From positions 1-62,903 of the forward strand of contig CAKTMK010000010.1 in assembly GCA_934574045.1 (NCBI GenBank): DNA of 62,903 nt, read 5' to 3'. Below are positions 1 through 8,028 of this stretch, piece by piece. The stretch is from an uncultured Oscillibacter sp. GTDB lineage: Bacteria > Bacillota > Clostridia > Oscillospirales > Oscillospiraceae. The notes under the pieces are model-generated. The model had not been told where the DNA came from. It did not search any database and was given only the letters and a program-made list of their open reading frames with translations. Position 1 is the first letter of the stretch. Every line of letters starts with the position of its first letter. The position numbers were made by a program, and so were the translations under genes.

Positions 1-111
1 CGGGCTGGCCGACGCTCCCAGCGATGCCGCGTTCGGCTCCGTTCCCGCGCCGCAGCCCGACAGGAGCAGCCCCGCCAGCAGGAGGGGCAGCAGCCTTCTT
101 TTTCCTCTCAT
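1..111 (-). CDS. Lipoprotein, N-terminal fragment (cut by window edge)
   Basis: The first 37 codons of a gene that runs off the left edge. The translation starts MRGKRRLLPLLLAGLLLSGC: a basic N-terminus, a leucine-rich membrane segment and a lipobox (LSGC) whose Cys20 would be lipidated by Lgt and cleaved by signal peptidase II. It is followed by a Ser/Ala/Gly-rich linker typical of exported lipoproteins. Its ATG overlaps the tatD stop codon in an ATGA motif, so it is translationally coupled to tatD and is probably the third gene of that operon. Its function cannot be told from the fragment. Confidence 0.65.
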   Translation of the reverse strand, partial: MRGKRRLLPLLLAGLLLSGCGAGTEPNAASLGASASP

Positions 112-881
112 ATGTTCTCTCCGATCCGGAACAGCCGCCGGCCGTTCTCCGCTGCGATCCGCGCCAGCTCCTCCGGGTCCATGTTTTTCCACTGGGCCAG
201 CGTCCGGGCGATGTGGACGAGGTTCCGGCTGTCGTTCCGCTTCCCCCGGTTGGGAACAGGGGAGAGGTAGGGCGAATCCGTCTCCAGCAGGATGCGCTCC
301 GGCGGCGTGACGGCCGCGGTCTCCTGCGCCCGGCGGGCGTTTTTATACGTCACCGGCCCGTCAAAGCCCAGATACCAGCCCCGCTTCAAAAGCTCCTGCG
401 CCATTTCCGCGCTGCCGGAGTAACAGTGGAACACGCCCCGCACCCGGAGAAATTCCCGCACGATGGCAAGACTGTCGCCGTGGGCGTCCCGGTCGTGGAC
501 GATCACCGGCAGGTCCAGCCGCTCCGCCAGCGCAAGCTGGCGGCGGAAGATCTCCTGCTGGACCTCTCTGGGCGGATTTTCCTCCCAGTGATAGTCCAAC
601 CCGATCTCGCCGATGGCCGCGACCCGGGGCGAGCCGGCCAGCCGCTCGATCTCCAGCAGCTCCGCCTCGCCGCAGCCGCCGCACTCCTCCGGGTGAAGCC
701 CCACCGCGGCGTATACGAACGGATACCGCTCCGCCAGCGAAACGGCGGCGCGGGACGACTTCACGTCGCACCCCGGGTCCAGCACCAGCTCCACGCCGCT
801 TTCCGGCAGAGACGAGAGCAGCGTGTCCCGGTCGGCGTCGAACGCCGGATCGTCATAATGGGCGTGGGTGTCAAAGAGCAT
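108..881 (-). CDS. tatD: TatD-family metal-dependent deoxyribonuclease
   Basis: A 257-residue TIM-barrel hydrolase of the TatD family, cytoplasmic, with 3'-5' exonuclease or repair-type DNase activity in known members. The metal-binding set is visible: His6 and His8 in the N-terminal THAH motif, Glu92 in GEIGLDYHW, His128 in VIVHDR, His151 in FHCYSG and Asp201 in ETDSPYL. Length is normal. Its ATG lies inside the 3' end of the upstream small gene (11-nt overlap) with a GGAG ribosome site 7 nt ahead, so the two are co-translated. In many Firmicutes tatD follows metG, and here metG is also just upstream. Confidence 0.93.
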   Translation of the reverse strand: MLFDTHAHYDDPAFDADRDTLLSSLPESGVELVLDPGCDVKSSRAAVSLAERYPFVYAAVGLHPEECGGCGEAELLEIERLAGSPRVAAIGEIGLDYHWEENPPREVQQEIFRRQLALAERLDLPVIVHDRDAHGDSLAIVREFLRVRGVFHCYSGSAEMAQELLKRGWYLGFDGPVTYKNARRAQETAAVTPPERILLETDSPYLSPVPNRGKRNDSRNLVHIARTLAQWKNMDPEELARIAAENGRRLFRIGENI

Positions 882-1167
882 CGTGCAGCTCCGCCCTTCC
901 CTTGGTATTGTGATCGATATACTGCGCCTTCAGCTCCTTCAGGCGGGCCATGTGGGGCTGGGTCATGTGGACACGCTGATGCTCCTCGCTCTCCCACTTT
1001 TCGATGAGCAGCACCACGTTTTCATCCTGTGCGGAGAAGTAGTAGTCATATGCAAGGCAGCCCGGCTCGTTCCGGATGGCGGTAAGGATGCCCTCGGACA
1101 CGATGGCGCGGACGTAGTTTTCCCGGCAGCCGGGCTTGGCGGTATATTTCACATACAGTGTCAGCAT
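871..1167 (-). CDS. ABM-domain (putative quinol monooxygenase-like) protein
   Basis: A 98-residue protein of the antibiotic biosynthesis monooxygenase (ABM) fold, a dimeric alpha/beta barrel. It shows the usual order: YVKYTAKPG at the start, then GCLAYDYYFS, then LIEKWESEEHQRVHMTQPH. Members include YgiN-type quinol monooxygenases, but the substrate here cannot be inferred. It overlaps tatD by 11 nt. Its ribosome site (AAAGGAG, 11 nt before the ATG) lies in the 3' arm of a perfect 17-bp hairpin, so translation may depend on that structure being open. Confidence 0.85.
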   Translation of the reverse strand: MLTLYVKYTAKPGCRENYVRAIVSEGILTAIRNEPGCLAYDYYFSAQDENVVLLIEKWESEEHQRVHMTQPHMARLKELKAQYIDHNTKGRAELHDAL

Positions 1168-1172
1168 AAAAG

Positions 1173-1214
1173 ATCACGCTCCTTTGCGGCCATTGTACCG
1201 CAAAGGAGCGTGAT
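1173..1214 (-). promoter_or_regulatory. Perfect 17-bp hairpin covering a ribosome binding site
   Basis: Two 17-nt arms (1173-1189 and 1198-1214) pair perfectly around an 8-nt loop, between metG and the ABM gene. In the minus-strand transcript the 3' arm contains AAAGGAG, the ABM ribosome site, and is followed by CUUUU just before the AUG. It could act as the metG terminator, as a translational gate, or both. Confidence 0.7.
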
Positions 1215-1270
1215 TGTCCATTTGTTTTCTGACGGTTTTCAGCGGATAAAGCGTCCGGACGTGCCGCCGG

Positions 1271-3250
1271 TCAGCACAGCTTGGCTCCGGCGGGGATCGC
1301 GTCGTCCACCATAATGAGGTGCAGCTTCTCCTCGCCCTTTTCCGTATGGACGGCGGAGATCAGCATTCCGTTGGACTCCAGACCCATCATCTTCCGGGGC
1401 GGCAGGTTCACAATGGCGATCAGCGTTTTGCCCACCAGCTCCTCCGGCTCATAGAACTTGTGGATGCCGGAGAGGATCTGCCGGTCGGTGCCGGTGCCGT
1501 CGTCCAGCGTGAAGCGCAGGAGCTTTTCGCTCTTTTTCACCGCTTCGCACGCCTTGACCTTCACGGCCCGGAAGTCGGACTTGCAGAACGTGTCGAAGTC
1601 CACCTTCTCCGTCAGCTGCGGCTCCACCTCCAGCGCGGGCAGCGCGGCCTTTTTCGCCGCCTCCTGCAATGCGTCCAGCTCCTTCAGCGCCTTCTCCATG
1701 TCGATGCGGGGGAACAGGTTCTCGCCCTTGGCCACGGGCGCAGTCTCCGGCCGGGCGCCCCAGCGGGCGGCGGAGTCCCACGTCTGAACGTCCGCGTCCG
1801 CGCCGATCTGGGCGAACAGCTTCTCGCAGCTCTGGGGGATAAAGGGCGTGAGCAGGATGCCGCAGATGCGGGTGGCCTCCAGCAGGTTATAGAGCACGTA
1901 GGCCAGCCGTCCGCCGTTGGCATCCATATCCTTGGCCAGCGCCCACGGAGCCGTTTCGTCGATATACTTGTTGGCCCGCTGAATGACCTTGAATATCTCC
2001 GCCAGCGCGGTGTGGGGCGCGAACGCGTCCATGTTCTTCTCATACACGTCCCGCAGGGCGGAGGCCGCGGCGGTCAGCTCGCCGTCGCACGGCTCAGTCT
2101 TTTCACACCGGCTGCACCCGGCGGGCAGCGCACCACCGAAATACTTGCCCGCCATGGCGGTGGTGCGGGAGACGAGGTTGCCCAGATCGTTGGCAAGGTC
2201 GGTATTGATGGTCTGGATGAGCAGCTCGTTGGAGAAGTTTCCGTCGGAGCCGAAGGGGAATGTGCGCATCAGGAAGAAGCGCAGTGCGTCCACGCCGAAC
2301 TTCTCCGCCAGAATATAGGGGTCCACCACGTTTCCCTTGGACTTGGACATCTTGCCTCCGTCCAGCAGCAGCCAGCCATGGCCGAACACGTGCTTGGGCA
2401 GGGGCATCTCCATGCTCATGAGCATGGCGGGCCAGATGATGGAGTGGAACCGGACGATCTCCTTGCCCACGAAGTGAACGTCCGCGGGCCAGTACTTCTC
2501 GTAGTCGTGGTACTGATCGTTCAAAAAGCCCAGCGCGGTGGTGTAGTTGAACAGAGCGTCCACCCACACGTAGACCACGTGGCCCGGATCAAAGTCCACG
2601 GGAATGCCCCAGGTGAAGCTGGTGCGGGAGACGCACAGATCCTCCAGGCCGGGGTCAATGAAGTTTTTCACCATCTCGTTGACACGGCTGCGGGGCTGGA
2701 GAAAATCCGTGTTTTCCAGCAGGTCCCGCACCCGGTCGGCATACTTGCTCAGGCGGAAGAAGTACGCCTCCTCCTCCGCGTCCTGCACCTCGCGGCCGCA
2801 GTCGGGGCACTTGCCGTCCACCAGCTGGCTCTCCGTCCAGAAGGACTCGCAGGGCTTGCAGTACTTGCCCTTATAGGTCCCCTTGTAGATGTCGCCCTTG
2901 TCGTGCATCTTCTTGAAGATCTTCTGGATGCTCTTGACGTGGTACTCGTCCGTGGTGCGGATGAAGCGGTCGTTGGAGATGTTCATCAGCTTCCACAGGT
3001 CCTTGACGCCCCGGGGGCCGTCCACGATGTTATCCACAAATTCCTTGGGGCTGACGCCGGCCTCCCGGGCCTTGTCCTCAATCTTCTGGCCGTGCTCGTC
3101 CGTGCCGGTCAGGAACATCACGTCCCTGCCCTTCAGACGCTGATACCGGGCAGTGGCGTCAGTGGCCACGGTGCAGTAGGTATGGCCGATGTGCAGCTTG
3201 TCCGAGGGATAGTAGATCGGCGTTGTGATATAGAATTTCTCTTTCTCCAT
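1271..3250 (-). CDS. metG: Methionyl-tRNA synthetase
   Basis: Charges tRNA-Met (elongator and initiator) in the cytosol. This is a 659-residue class I synthetase. The start MEKEKFYITTPIYYPS is chosen because AAGGAGG lies 9 nt upstream. Visible are the HIGH-type motif (KLHIGHTY), two CxxC-type knuckles (CKPC and CPDC) of the connective-peptide zinc site, and KMSKS (KMSKSKGNVVDP). The C-terminal 110 residues form a Trbp111/EMAP-type tRNA-binding domain (DFRAVKVKAC to the end). It has its own promoter and precedes the ABM-tatD-lipoprotein genes. Confidence 0.97.
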   Translation of the reverse strand: MEKEKFYITTPIYYPSDKLHIGHTYCTVATDATARYQRLKGRDVMFLTGTDEHGQKIEDKAREAGVSPKEFVDNIVDGPRGVKDLWKLMNISNDRFIRTTDEYHVKSIQKIFKKMHDKGDIYKGTYKGKYCKPCESFWTESQLVDGKCPDCGREVQDAEEEAYFFRLSKYADRVRDLLENTDFLQPRSRVNEMVKNFIDPGLEDLCVSRTSFTWGIPVDFDPGHVVYVWVDALFNYTTALGFLNDQYHDYEKYWPADVHFVGKEIVRFHSIIWPAMLMSMEMPLPKHVFGHGWLLLDGGKMSKSKGNVVDPYILAEKFGVDALRFFLMRTFPFGSDGNFSNELLIQTINTDLANDLGNLVSRTTAMAGKYFGGALPAGCSRCEKTEPCDGELTAAASALRDVYEKNMDAFAPHTALAEIFKVIQRANKYIDETAPWALAKDMDANGGRLAYVLYNLLEATRICGILLTPFIPQSCEKLFAQIGADADVQTWDSAARWGARPETAPVAKGENLFPRIDMEKALKELDALQEAAKKAALPALEVEPQLTEKVDFDTFCKSDFRAVKVKACEAVKKSEKLLRFTLDDGTGTDRQILSGIHKFYEPEELVGKTLIAIVNLPPRKMMGLESNGMLISAVHTEKGEEKLHLIMVDDAIPAGAKLC

Positions 3251-3317
3251 GGGAAATGTCCTCCTTATCCGGGCCCCGAATGAAAGGGCGCGGGAATTGA
3301 ATGCCTGATAACTGAAT

Positions 3318-3346
3318 AGTATACCCCTTTTTCCGCCAAATAACAA
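3318..3346 (-). promoter_or_regulatory. metG promoter (sigma-A type)
   Basis: Read on the minus strand: TTGTTA, a 17-nt spacer, TATACT. It lies 68 nt before the metG ATG, with no T-box or other leader element between. Confidence 0.7.
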
Positions 3347-3407
3347 TGCTTCCCGTCAAATCGCGGCCCGTCCCGCGTTTTTTCCACCGGCGGGGACGCT
3401 TCTGCGG

Positions 3408-3446
3408 AAAACCGCCCGCCAGCGCATGGGCCGGACGGGCGGTTTT
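3408..3446 (-). terminator. Intrinsic terminator after jag
   Basis: An 11-bp inverted repeat (AAAACCGCCCG paired with CGGGCGGTTTT) around a 17-nt loop, just downstream of the jag stop. The U run is short. Confidence 0.7.
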
Positions 3447-3459
3447 GGATACGCACTTT

Positions 3460-4293
3460 TCAGCGGGTATAGGATACCACGACCCGGCGGTTCGGCTCCA
3501 TGCCCACCGAGCCGGTGGTCACATTGGGAACGTCCTGCAGGGCGGTGTGGATCACGTGGCGCTCATAGGCGTTCATCGGCTCCAGCGTCACGCTGCGGCG
3601 GTACTTGACCACCTTGCCGGCCACCTTCTTCGCCAGATGCTCAAGACTCTCCTCCCGCTTGGCGCGGTAGTTTTCGGCGTCCAGCGTCACGCGGACCCGG
3701 CTGCCGCCGGCGCGGTTGACGCAGTAGCTGGTGATCTGCTGGATGGCGTCCAGCGTCTCGCCCCGGCGGCCGATGATCTGGCCCATGGCGGGGCCGGAGA
3801 GGATGACCTGATAGCGGCCCTTTTCCGGCTGGAACACCTGGATCTTCGCTTCGACCTCCATCTTCTCCATCAGACCGGAGAGGAAGGTGCGGATGGCCTC
3901 CGACTTCTCGTCGCGGATCTCCTCCGCGGCGGGGGCCGCCTGCTGCGCGGGCACCTCCTCACGGCGGGCCGGCTCGGTGGGAGCGGGCTTCTTCTGCTGG
4001 GCCGCAGGCTTTTCCGCGGGACGGGGGGCGGGCTTCGCGGCGGGGCGGGTCTCCTTTTCCGCCTTTTCGGCGGGCTTTTCCACAGCGGCGGGACGGACGG
4101 GAGCCGCAGGCTCCTCTTCCTCCGCGCCGTAAGTCACGCGGACCTTGGCCGGCGCGCTTCCGATACCGAGGAAGCCGCTTTTCGCCCGCTCAAGGATCTG
4201 GACGGAAACGTCGTCCCGGTCCAGCTTGAGCTGCTCCAGCGCGCGGGAGATGGCCTCCTCCTCCGTCTTGCCGGTCACATCAATATAACTCAT
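3460..4293 (-). CDS. jag: SpoIIIJ-associated RNA-binding protein Jag (KhpB/EloR)
   Basis: A cytoplasmic RNA-binding protein that, with KhpA, influences cell elongation and division in Gram-positives. The 277 residues divide into a Jag-N domain (1-52, with KSGFLGIG), a long Ala/Pro/Glu/Lys linker (about 55-125), a KH domain (about 132-205, G175-R-R-G178) and an R3H domain (about 212-277, R245-x3-H249). The linker is of low complexity and is the variable part of the family. It follows yidC by 15 nt with a GAGGAG ribosome site, the usual yidC-jag arrangement, and ends the rpmH operon. Confidence 0.95.
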   Translation of the reverse strand: MSYIDVTGKTEEEAISRALEQLKLDRDDVSVQILERAKSGFLGIGSAPAKVRVTYGAEEEEPAAPVRPAAVEKPAEKAEKETRPAAKPAPRPAEKPAAQQKKPAPTEPARREEVPAQQAAPAAEEIRDEKSEAIRTFLSGLMEKMEVEAKIQVFQPEKGRYQVILSGPAMGQIIGRRGETLDAIQQITSYCVNRAGGSRVRVTLDAENYRAKREESLEHLAKKVAGKVVKYRRSVTLEPMNAYERHVIHTALQDVPNVTTGSVGMEPNRRVVVSYTR

Positions 4294-4308
4294 AGCGACA
4301 AGCTCCTC

Positions 4309-5469
4309 TTAGTTCTGGTTGTTCTGGCCGGGGCCGTCATAGCGGTCCTCCCGGTAGGCGCGACCGCGGGCATAGGGCCGATCGCCCACCCGCCCGTTTT
4401 CATTGGTGCTGCTCTTTTTGGGCTTGTTGGCCTTGGCCTCCTGCGCGGCCTTCTGCCGCTCCTTCAGGGTGGGCTTCTGCGCCGTGCGGCGGCGCTGCTC
4501 CTCCTGCTTCTGCTTGGACTCCTCCTGCCGGCGCTTGCGGTCGGCGTCGATGGCGGCCTGACGGGCGTTTTCTTCTTCTTCCAGCTTCTGGTTGTAGAAC
4601 TTGCCCATGAACCACTCCTGCACGGCGGAAAACGCGCTCTGGGCGATCCAGTACACGCACAGGGCGGCGGGCAGGGTAAAGCCGATCCACAGGGACATCA
4701 GCGGCATCATCCACAGCATCATCTTCATCTGGCTGGCGGCGGGGCCGGACTGGCTCTGGCCGGTCATGGATGCCTTGCTCATCAGGAAGCTGAGGGCGGC
4801 GGAGATCACGGGCATCAGCACCACGCCGATGCAGCCCCATGTAAAGCTGAAGGACTTGAGCACCTCACTGGGGAGGACGGACAGGTCCATGCCCAGGAAG
4901 CTGTAATTCACGCTGATCCAGCCTGGAATGGTGGCCGCGAACTCCGGCAGCTGGGTATTGATGGTGTTGACCAGTACGATCTGGCCGAAGGCCGTGACCT
5001 GAAGGGCCCCGTCCTTTGCGGTCTGGGCGATGGACGAGATATCAAGGCCCGCGTTCTGCACTGCCGCCAACGCGGAGTCCACTACGCTGGAATCCAGCAT
5101 CATAAAATGGGTGATGGGCTGGCGGATGATGGCGTACAGCGCGATCAGAAAGAACATGGGCAGAAGGCTCCACAGGCAGCCGCTCATAGGGTTCACGCCC
5201 TGCTCGGCATAGAGCTTCTGCAGCTCCTCCTGCTGCTTGGCGGGGTTGCTGGCATATTTTTTCTGGATCTCCTGCATCTTGCCGCTCATGCGGTTCATGC
5301 GGACCATGCTCTTCTTGCTCTTCATCTGGAAGGGGAGAAGCACCAGCTTGATGACCAGCGTGAAGAAGATGAGGGACAGGCCGTAAGATCCGGTCAGGTT
5401 ATAAAACAGCCGCAGCAGCGCGGCGAACGGGATACAGACGTAGTATCCCAGGGTTCCAAAAAATCCCAT
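4309..5469 (-). CDS. yidC: Membrane protein insertase YidC/SpoIIIJ
   Basis: Inserts and folds membrane proteins, alone or with SecYEG; the SpoIIIJ type is also needed in sporulation. The 386 residues show the Gram-positive layout: a first membrane segment (SYGLSLIFFTLVIKLVLLPFQMK), a charged cytoplasmic hairpin (KKSMVRMNRMSGKMQEIQKK), three further segments, and a long basic/acidic tail (about 90 residues from KLEEEENARQ on) rich in Lys, Arg, Glu and Gln that could contact ribosomes. No lipobox Cys is visible at the N-terminus, unlike Bacillus SpoIIIJ. It sits between yidD and jag. Confidence 0.95.
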   Translation of the reverse strand: MGFFGTLGYYVCIPFAALLRLFYNLTGSYGLSLIFFTLVIKLVLLPFQMKSKKSMVRMNRMSGKMQEIQKKYASNPAKQQEELQKLYAEQGVNPMSGCLWSLLPMFFLIALYAIIRQPITHFMMLDSSVVDSALAAVQNAGLDISSIAQTAKDGALQVTAFGQIVLVNTINTQLPEFAATIPGWISVNYSFLGMDLSVLPSEVLKSFSFTWGCIGVVLMPVISAALSFLMSKASMTGQSQSGPAASQMKMMLWMMPLMSLWIGFTLPAALCVYWIAQSAFSAVQEWFMGKFYNQKLEEEENARQAAIDADRKRRQEESKQKQEEQRRRTAQKPTLKERQKAAQEAKANKPKKSSTNENGRVGDRPYARGRAYREDRYDGPGQNNQN

Positions 5470-5504
5470 TTGGAGACTCCTTTGTAAGTGAATTGACGCT
5501 TCCG

Positions 5505-5714
5505 TCAGGGAACGGGGTCGTAGCCCCCCTTATGGAAGGGGTTGCAGCGCAGCACCCTGCGCACGGAGAGATAGCCGCCCTTGAGCGCGCCGTATTTTTC
5601 CAGCGCCTCCAGCGCGTACTGCGAGCAGGTGGGATAGAACCGGCAACAGGGGGGGCGCAGTGGAGAGATCGCCGCGCGGTAAAACCGCACCATCGCCATC
5701 AGCATCCGCTTCAT
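5505..5714 (-). CDS. yidD: Membrane protein insertion efficiency factor YidD
   Basis: A 69-residue family protein thought to help YidC-dependent insertion at the inner membrane face. Family signatures are RFYRAAISPLRPPCCRFYPT and CSQYALEALEKYG, then RCNPFHKGGYDPVP at the end. The start MKRMLMAMVRFYR is chosen because its ATG overlaps the rnpA stop (ATGA) and GGAGGAGG lies just upstream. Order rnpA-yidD-yidC is the standard one. Confidence 0.94.
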   Translation of the reverse strand: MKRMLMAMVRFYRAAISPLRPPCCRFYPTCSQYALEALEKYGALKGGYLSVRRVLRCNPFHKGGYDPVP

Positions 5715-6058
5715 TTCGCTTCCTCCTCCAAAAGGTCCAGCTTCTTCGCGCACTTGAAAAAGCCCGCGTTCAGCTCCTTCCACGGCATCTTCGCCGTCCG
5801 GTACCGGGCGACCAGAATGATGTCGTAGCCCTGCTTCAGGCAGCCGGCGTTCAGCCGGAACACCTCCCGCAGGCGGCGGCGCGCCCGGTTGCGCACCACG
5901 GCGCAGCCCAGCTTGGTGGACACCGTGACGCCAAGGCGGCTGCGGCCCAGCCGGTTTTTCCGGCAGTAGATCACAAGGCCGCTGGCCGCGGCAGAGGCCC
6001 CCTTCGTATAGAGGCGGCGGAATTCATGATTTTTCTTCAGCGTAACGGCTTTTTTCAT
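5711..6058 (-). CDS. rnpA: Ribonuclease P protein component
   Basis: Protein subunit of RNase P, which matures tRNA 5' ends with the RnpB RNA (not in this window). The 115 residues include the RNR-type motif (CAVVRNRARRRLREVFR), the aromatic-rich N-terminal half (LKKNHEFRRLY) and a basic surface. The start MKKAVTLKKNHEF matches the family; open frame extends further upstream but has no family similarity. It overlaps yidD by 4 nt. Confidence 0.95.
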   Translation of the reverse strand: MKKAVTLKKNHEFRRLYTKGASAAASGLVIYCRKNRLGRSRLGVTVSTKLGCAVVRNRARRRLREVFRLNAGCLKQGYDIILVARYRTAKMPWKELNAGFFKCAKKLDLLEEEAK

Positions 6059-6110
6059 CTGCGCTCCCGTTTCCTCCGGCGGCTCGCGCTCCTGCCGGAC
6101 AAAGCCAATA

Positions 6111-6144
6111 AGGGACGGAGGAAAACCTGTTTCCTGCCGTCCCT
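6111..6144 (-). promoter_or_regulatory. Hairpin between rpmH and rnpA
   Basis: Arms AGGGACGG and CCGTCCCT plus an inner AGGAAA/TTTTCCT pairing form a 14-bp stem in the 137-nt rpmH-rnpA gap. It could be a processing or attenuation point that keeps rnpA expression below that of rpmH. There is no clear U tract. Confidence 0.45.
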
Positions 6145-6195
6145 GTCTATTTTGTTCAGCAGGTCTCCCGCAGCAGCTCTCGCGTCCGCGGTCTC

Positions 6196-6336
6196 TCAGT
6201 AGCTGAGCTGGGCGCGGCCCTTGGCGCGGCGGCGGGCCAGGACCTTGCGGCCGTTGGCGGTGGCCATCCGCTTGCGGAAGCCGTGGACCTTCTGAGCGTG
6301 GAGCTTCTTGGGCTGATAGGTACGCTTGGTTGCCAT
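6196..6336 (-). CDS. rpmH: 50S ribosomal protein L34
   Basis: A 46-residue ribosomal protein of the large subunit. The sequence runs MATKRTYQPKKLHAQKVHGF, then RKRMATANGRKVLARRRAKG, ending RAQLSY. It is strongly basic and two residues longer than the common 44. AGGAGGTG lies 7 nt before the ATG. It is the first gene of the rpmH-rnpA-yidD-yidC-jag operon and diverges from dnaA across the conserved origin-side intergenic region. Confidence 0.97.
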   Translation of the reverse strand: MATKRTYQPKKLHAQKVHGFRKRMATANGRKVLARRRAKGRAQLSY

Positions 6337-6448
6337 GTTGAGACACCTCCTGTCGTGATTCTTCCGGCCGTCTTGCGGCGGCGCTTACTCGACACGGCGA
6401 AGCCGCCGCGCAGTAATCCAGATCGACGCGCTATCCAGCGCTCGAATC

Positions 6449-6477
6449 AGTATACATTCAATTTGAAAAACTGTCAA
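6449..6477 (-). promoter_or_regulatory. rpmH operon promoter
   Basis: A near-consensus sigma-A promoter on the minus strand: TTGACA, 17 nt, TATACT. It lies in the 378-nt rpmH-dnaA gap and drives rpmH-rnpA-yidD-yidC-jag. Confidence 0.85.
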
Positions 6478-6633
6478 TAAAAACTTGCAAATCCGTTAAA
6501 AATTTGTCCTTTTCGCCGCTTTTGATACTCTGCGCCGGAAAACCGCAAAATAGGCGGTTCTGCCATCGTCATGTATCCAATATCTTGTGTTTTTGCCCAC
6601 CGATTTTTTTATTCTTATTTATTAGAATATGTG

Positions 6634-6662
6634 TTGTGTTTTGCTCCGTTTTTTGGTACAAT
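6634..6662 (+). promoter_or_regulatory. dnaA promoter
   Basis: TTGTGT, 17 nt, TACAAT, with an extended -10 (TGG before TACAAT). It lies 52 nt before the chosen dnaA start. The rest of the rpmH-dnaA gap is A+T-rich, and I found no convincing DnaA box there. Confidence 0.65.
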
Positions 6663-6714
6663 GAATTTGTATTTTGATTTCCCCTGCCCGCAGGGAAAGA
6701 GAGGTGTTTTCCGT

Positions 6715-8028
6715 TTGAATTCCGTAGCCGACGTCTGGACGAACGTCCTCACCCAGCTCAAGCGCGACCTCTCGGAGACCACGATCGCCACATGGTTCGA
6801 CGAGCTGGAGGCCGTGGACATCCGGGACGGCGTTTTTTATCTTTTCTGCCCCAACGACTTCAAGAAAAACTACATTGAGAGCCTGTTCATGAAGAACATC
6901 AAGGCCGTTCTTCACGACATCTTTTCAAACGACTTTGAGGTGAAGGTCCTCAGCGCGGACGAATACGCCGAATTTACCGGCGGCGCAAAGAAGAAAAAGT
7001 CCGAGGCGTTCACCTCCGACGAGTTCACCTTTGAGACGTTCGTGGTCGGCCCCAGCAACAAGCTGGCCTACGCCGCGTCCATGTCCGTGGCGGAGCATCC
7101 GGCCAAGAACTACAACCCCCTGCTCATTTACGGAGATTCCGGCCTGGGCAAGACCCATCTCATCTACTCCATTGCCCACGTTATCCAGAAAAACGACCGG
7201 AACGCCAAGATCGCCTACGTCAAGGGTGACGACCTGACCAACGAGCTGGTCAACGCCATCCGGGAGGGCAAGACCGCCGAGATGCGGGAGAAGTACCGCA
7301 AGGCGGACCTGCTGCTGGTGGACGACGTGCAGTTCATCGCCGGACGCAAGCAGACGCAGGAGGAATTTTTCCACACGTTCAACAACCTCTACGAGTCCGG
7401 CAAGCAGATCGTGCTCACGTCGGACCGTCCGCCCTCCGAGATGATGCAGCTGGAGGACCGGCTGCGCACCCGGTTCGAGTGGGGCCTGCTGGTGGACGTG
7501 GCTCCGCCGGACTATGAGACGCGCATGGCCATCATCAAGAACAAGGCCGCGCTGCTGGGCATGGAGATCCCCAACAAGGTGGCGGCGTACATCGCCGAGC
7601 GGGTGACCTCCAACGTCCGCCAGCTGGAGGGGACCATCAACAAGCTGCTGGCCTATAAGGACCTCCTTGGAAACGACGTGGACGAGGAGCTGGTCAAGCG
7701 GGCCATTCAGGACATCCTCCGCCGGGGCGAGAACATCCCCACGCCGGAGTCCATCGTGGACTTCGTCTCCAAGTATTACGGCGTGGACGCAGACGTGATC
7801 CGCGGCCAGCAGCGGGTGCGGGAGGCCGTGGCCGCCCGGCAGGTGTCCATGTACCTGATCCGCAGCATGACCAACCTCTCCAGCGACGATATCGGCAAGT
7901 TCTTCGGCAACCGGGACCACTCCACTGTGCTGTACTCCATTGAGAAGGTGGAAAAGCAGATGAAGGCCGATGCCGCGTTCGCCGAAACGGTCAAGGAGAT
8001 CAAGACGAACATCAGCTCCAAGCACTGA
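6715..8028 (+). CDS. dnaA: Chromosomal replication initiator DnaA
   Basis: Binds DnaA boxes at oriC, oligomerises with ATP and melts the origin. I place the start at TTG (LNSVADVWTNVL), behind GAGAGGTG; an upstream ATG would add 18 residues unlike the family. The 437-residue protein has the N-terminal DnaD/helicase-contact domain, AAA+ Walker A (GDSGLGKTH, about 140-148), Walker B (LLVDD, about 199-203) and the C-terminal box-binding helix-turn-helix with NRDHSTV at 399-405. In that motif Ser403 replaces the usual first Thr of DHTTV. oriC lies directly downstream, then dnaN. Confidence 0.97.
   Translation: MNSVADVWTNVLTQLKRDLSETTIATWFDELEAVDIRDGVFYLFCPNDFKKNYIESLFMKNIKAVLHDIFSNDFEVKVLSADEYAEFTGGAKKKKSEAFTSDEFTFETFVVGPSNKLAYAASMSVAEHPAKNYNPLLIYGDSGLGKTHLIYSIAHVIQKNDRNAKIAYVKGDDLTNELVNAIREGKTAEMREKYRKADLLLVDDVQFIAGRKQTQEEFFHTFNNLYESGKQIVLTSDRPPSEMMQLEDRLRTRFEWGLLVDVAPPDYETRMAIIKNKAALLGMEIPNKVAAYIAERVTSNVRQLEGTINKLLAYKDLLGNDVDEELVKRAIQDILRRGENIPTPESIVDFVSKYYGVDADVIRGQQRVREAVAARQVSMYLIRSMTNLSSDDIGKFFGNRDHSTVLYSIEKVEKQMKADAAFAETVKEIKTNISSKH

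Noticed and set aside
1319..3283. A 654-codon open frame on the plus strand opposite metG
   Set aside because: It is a shadow of the G+C-rich metG coding strand. Composition is low-complexity (Leu/Val/His/Gln-rich) and metG is certain.
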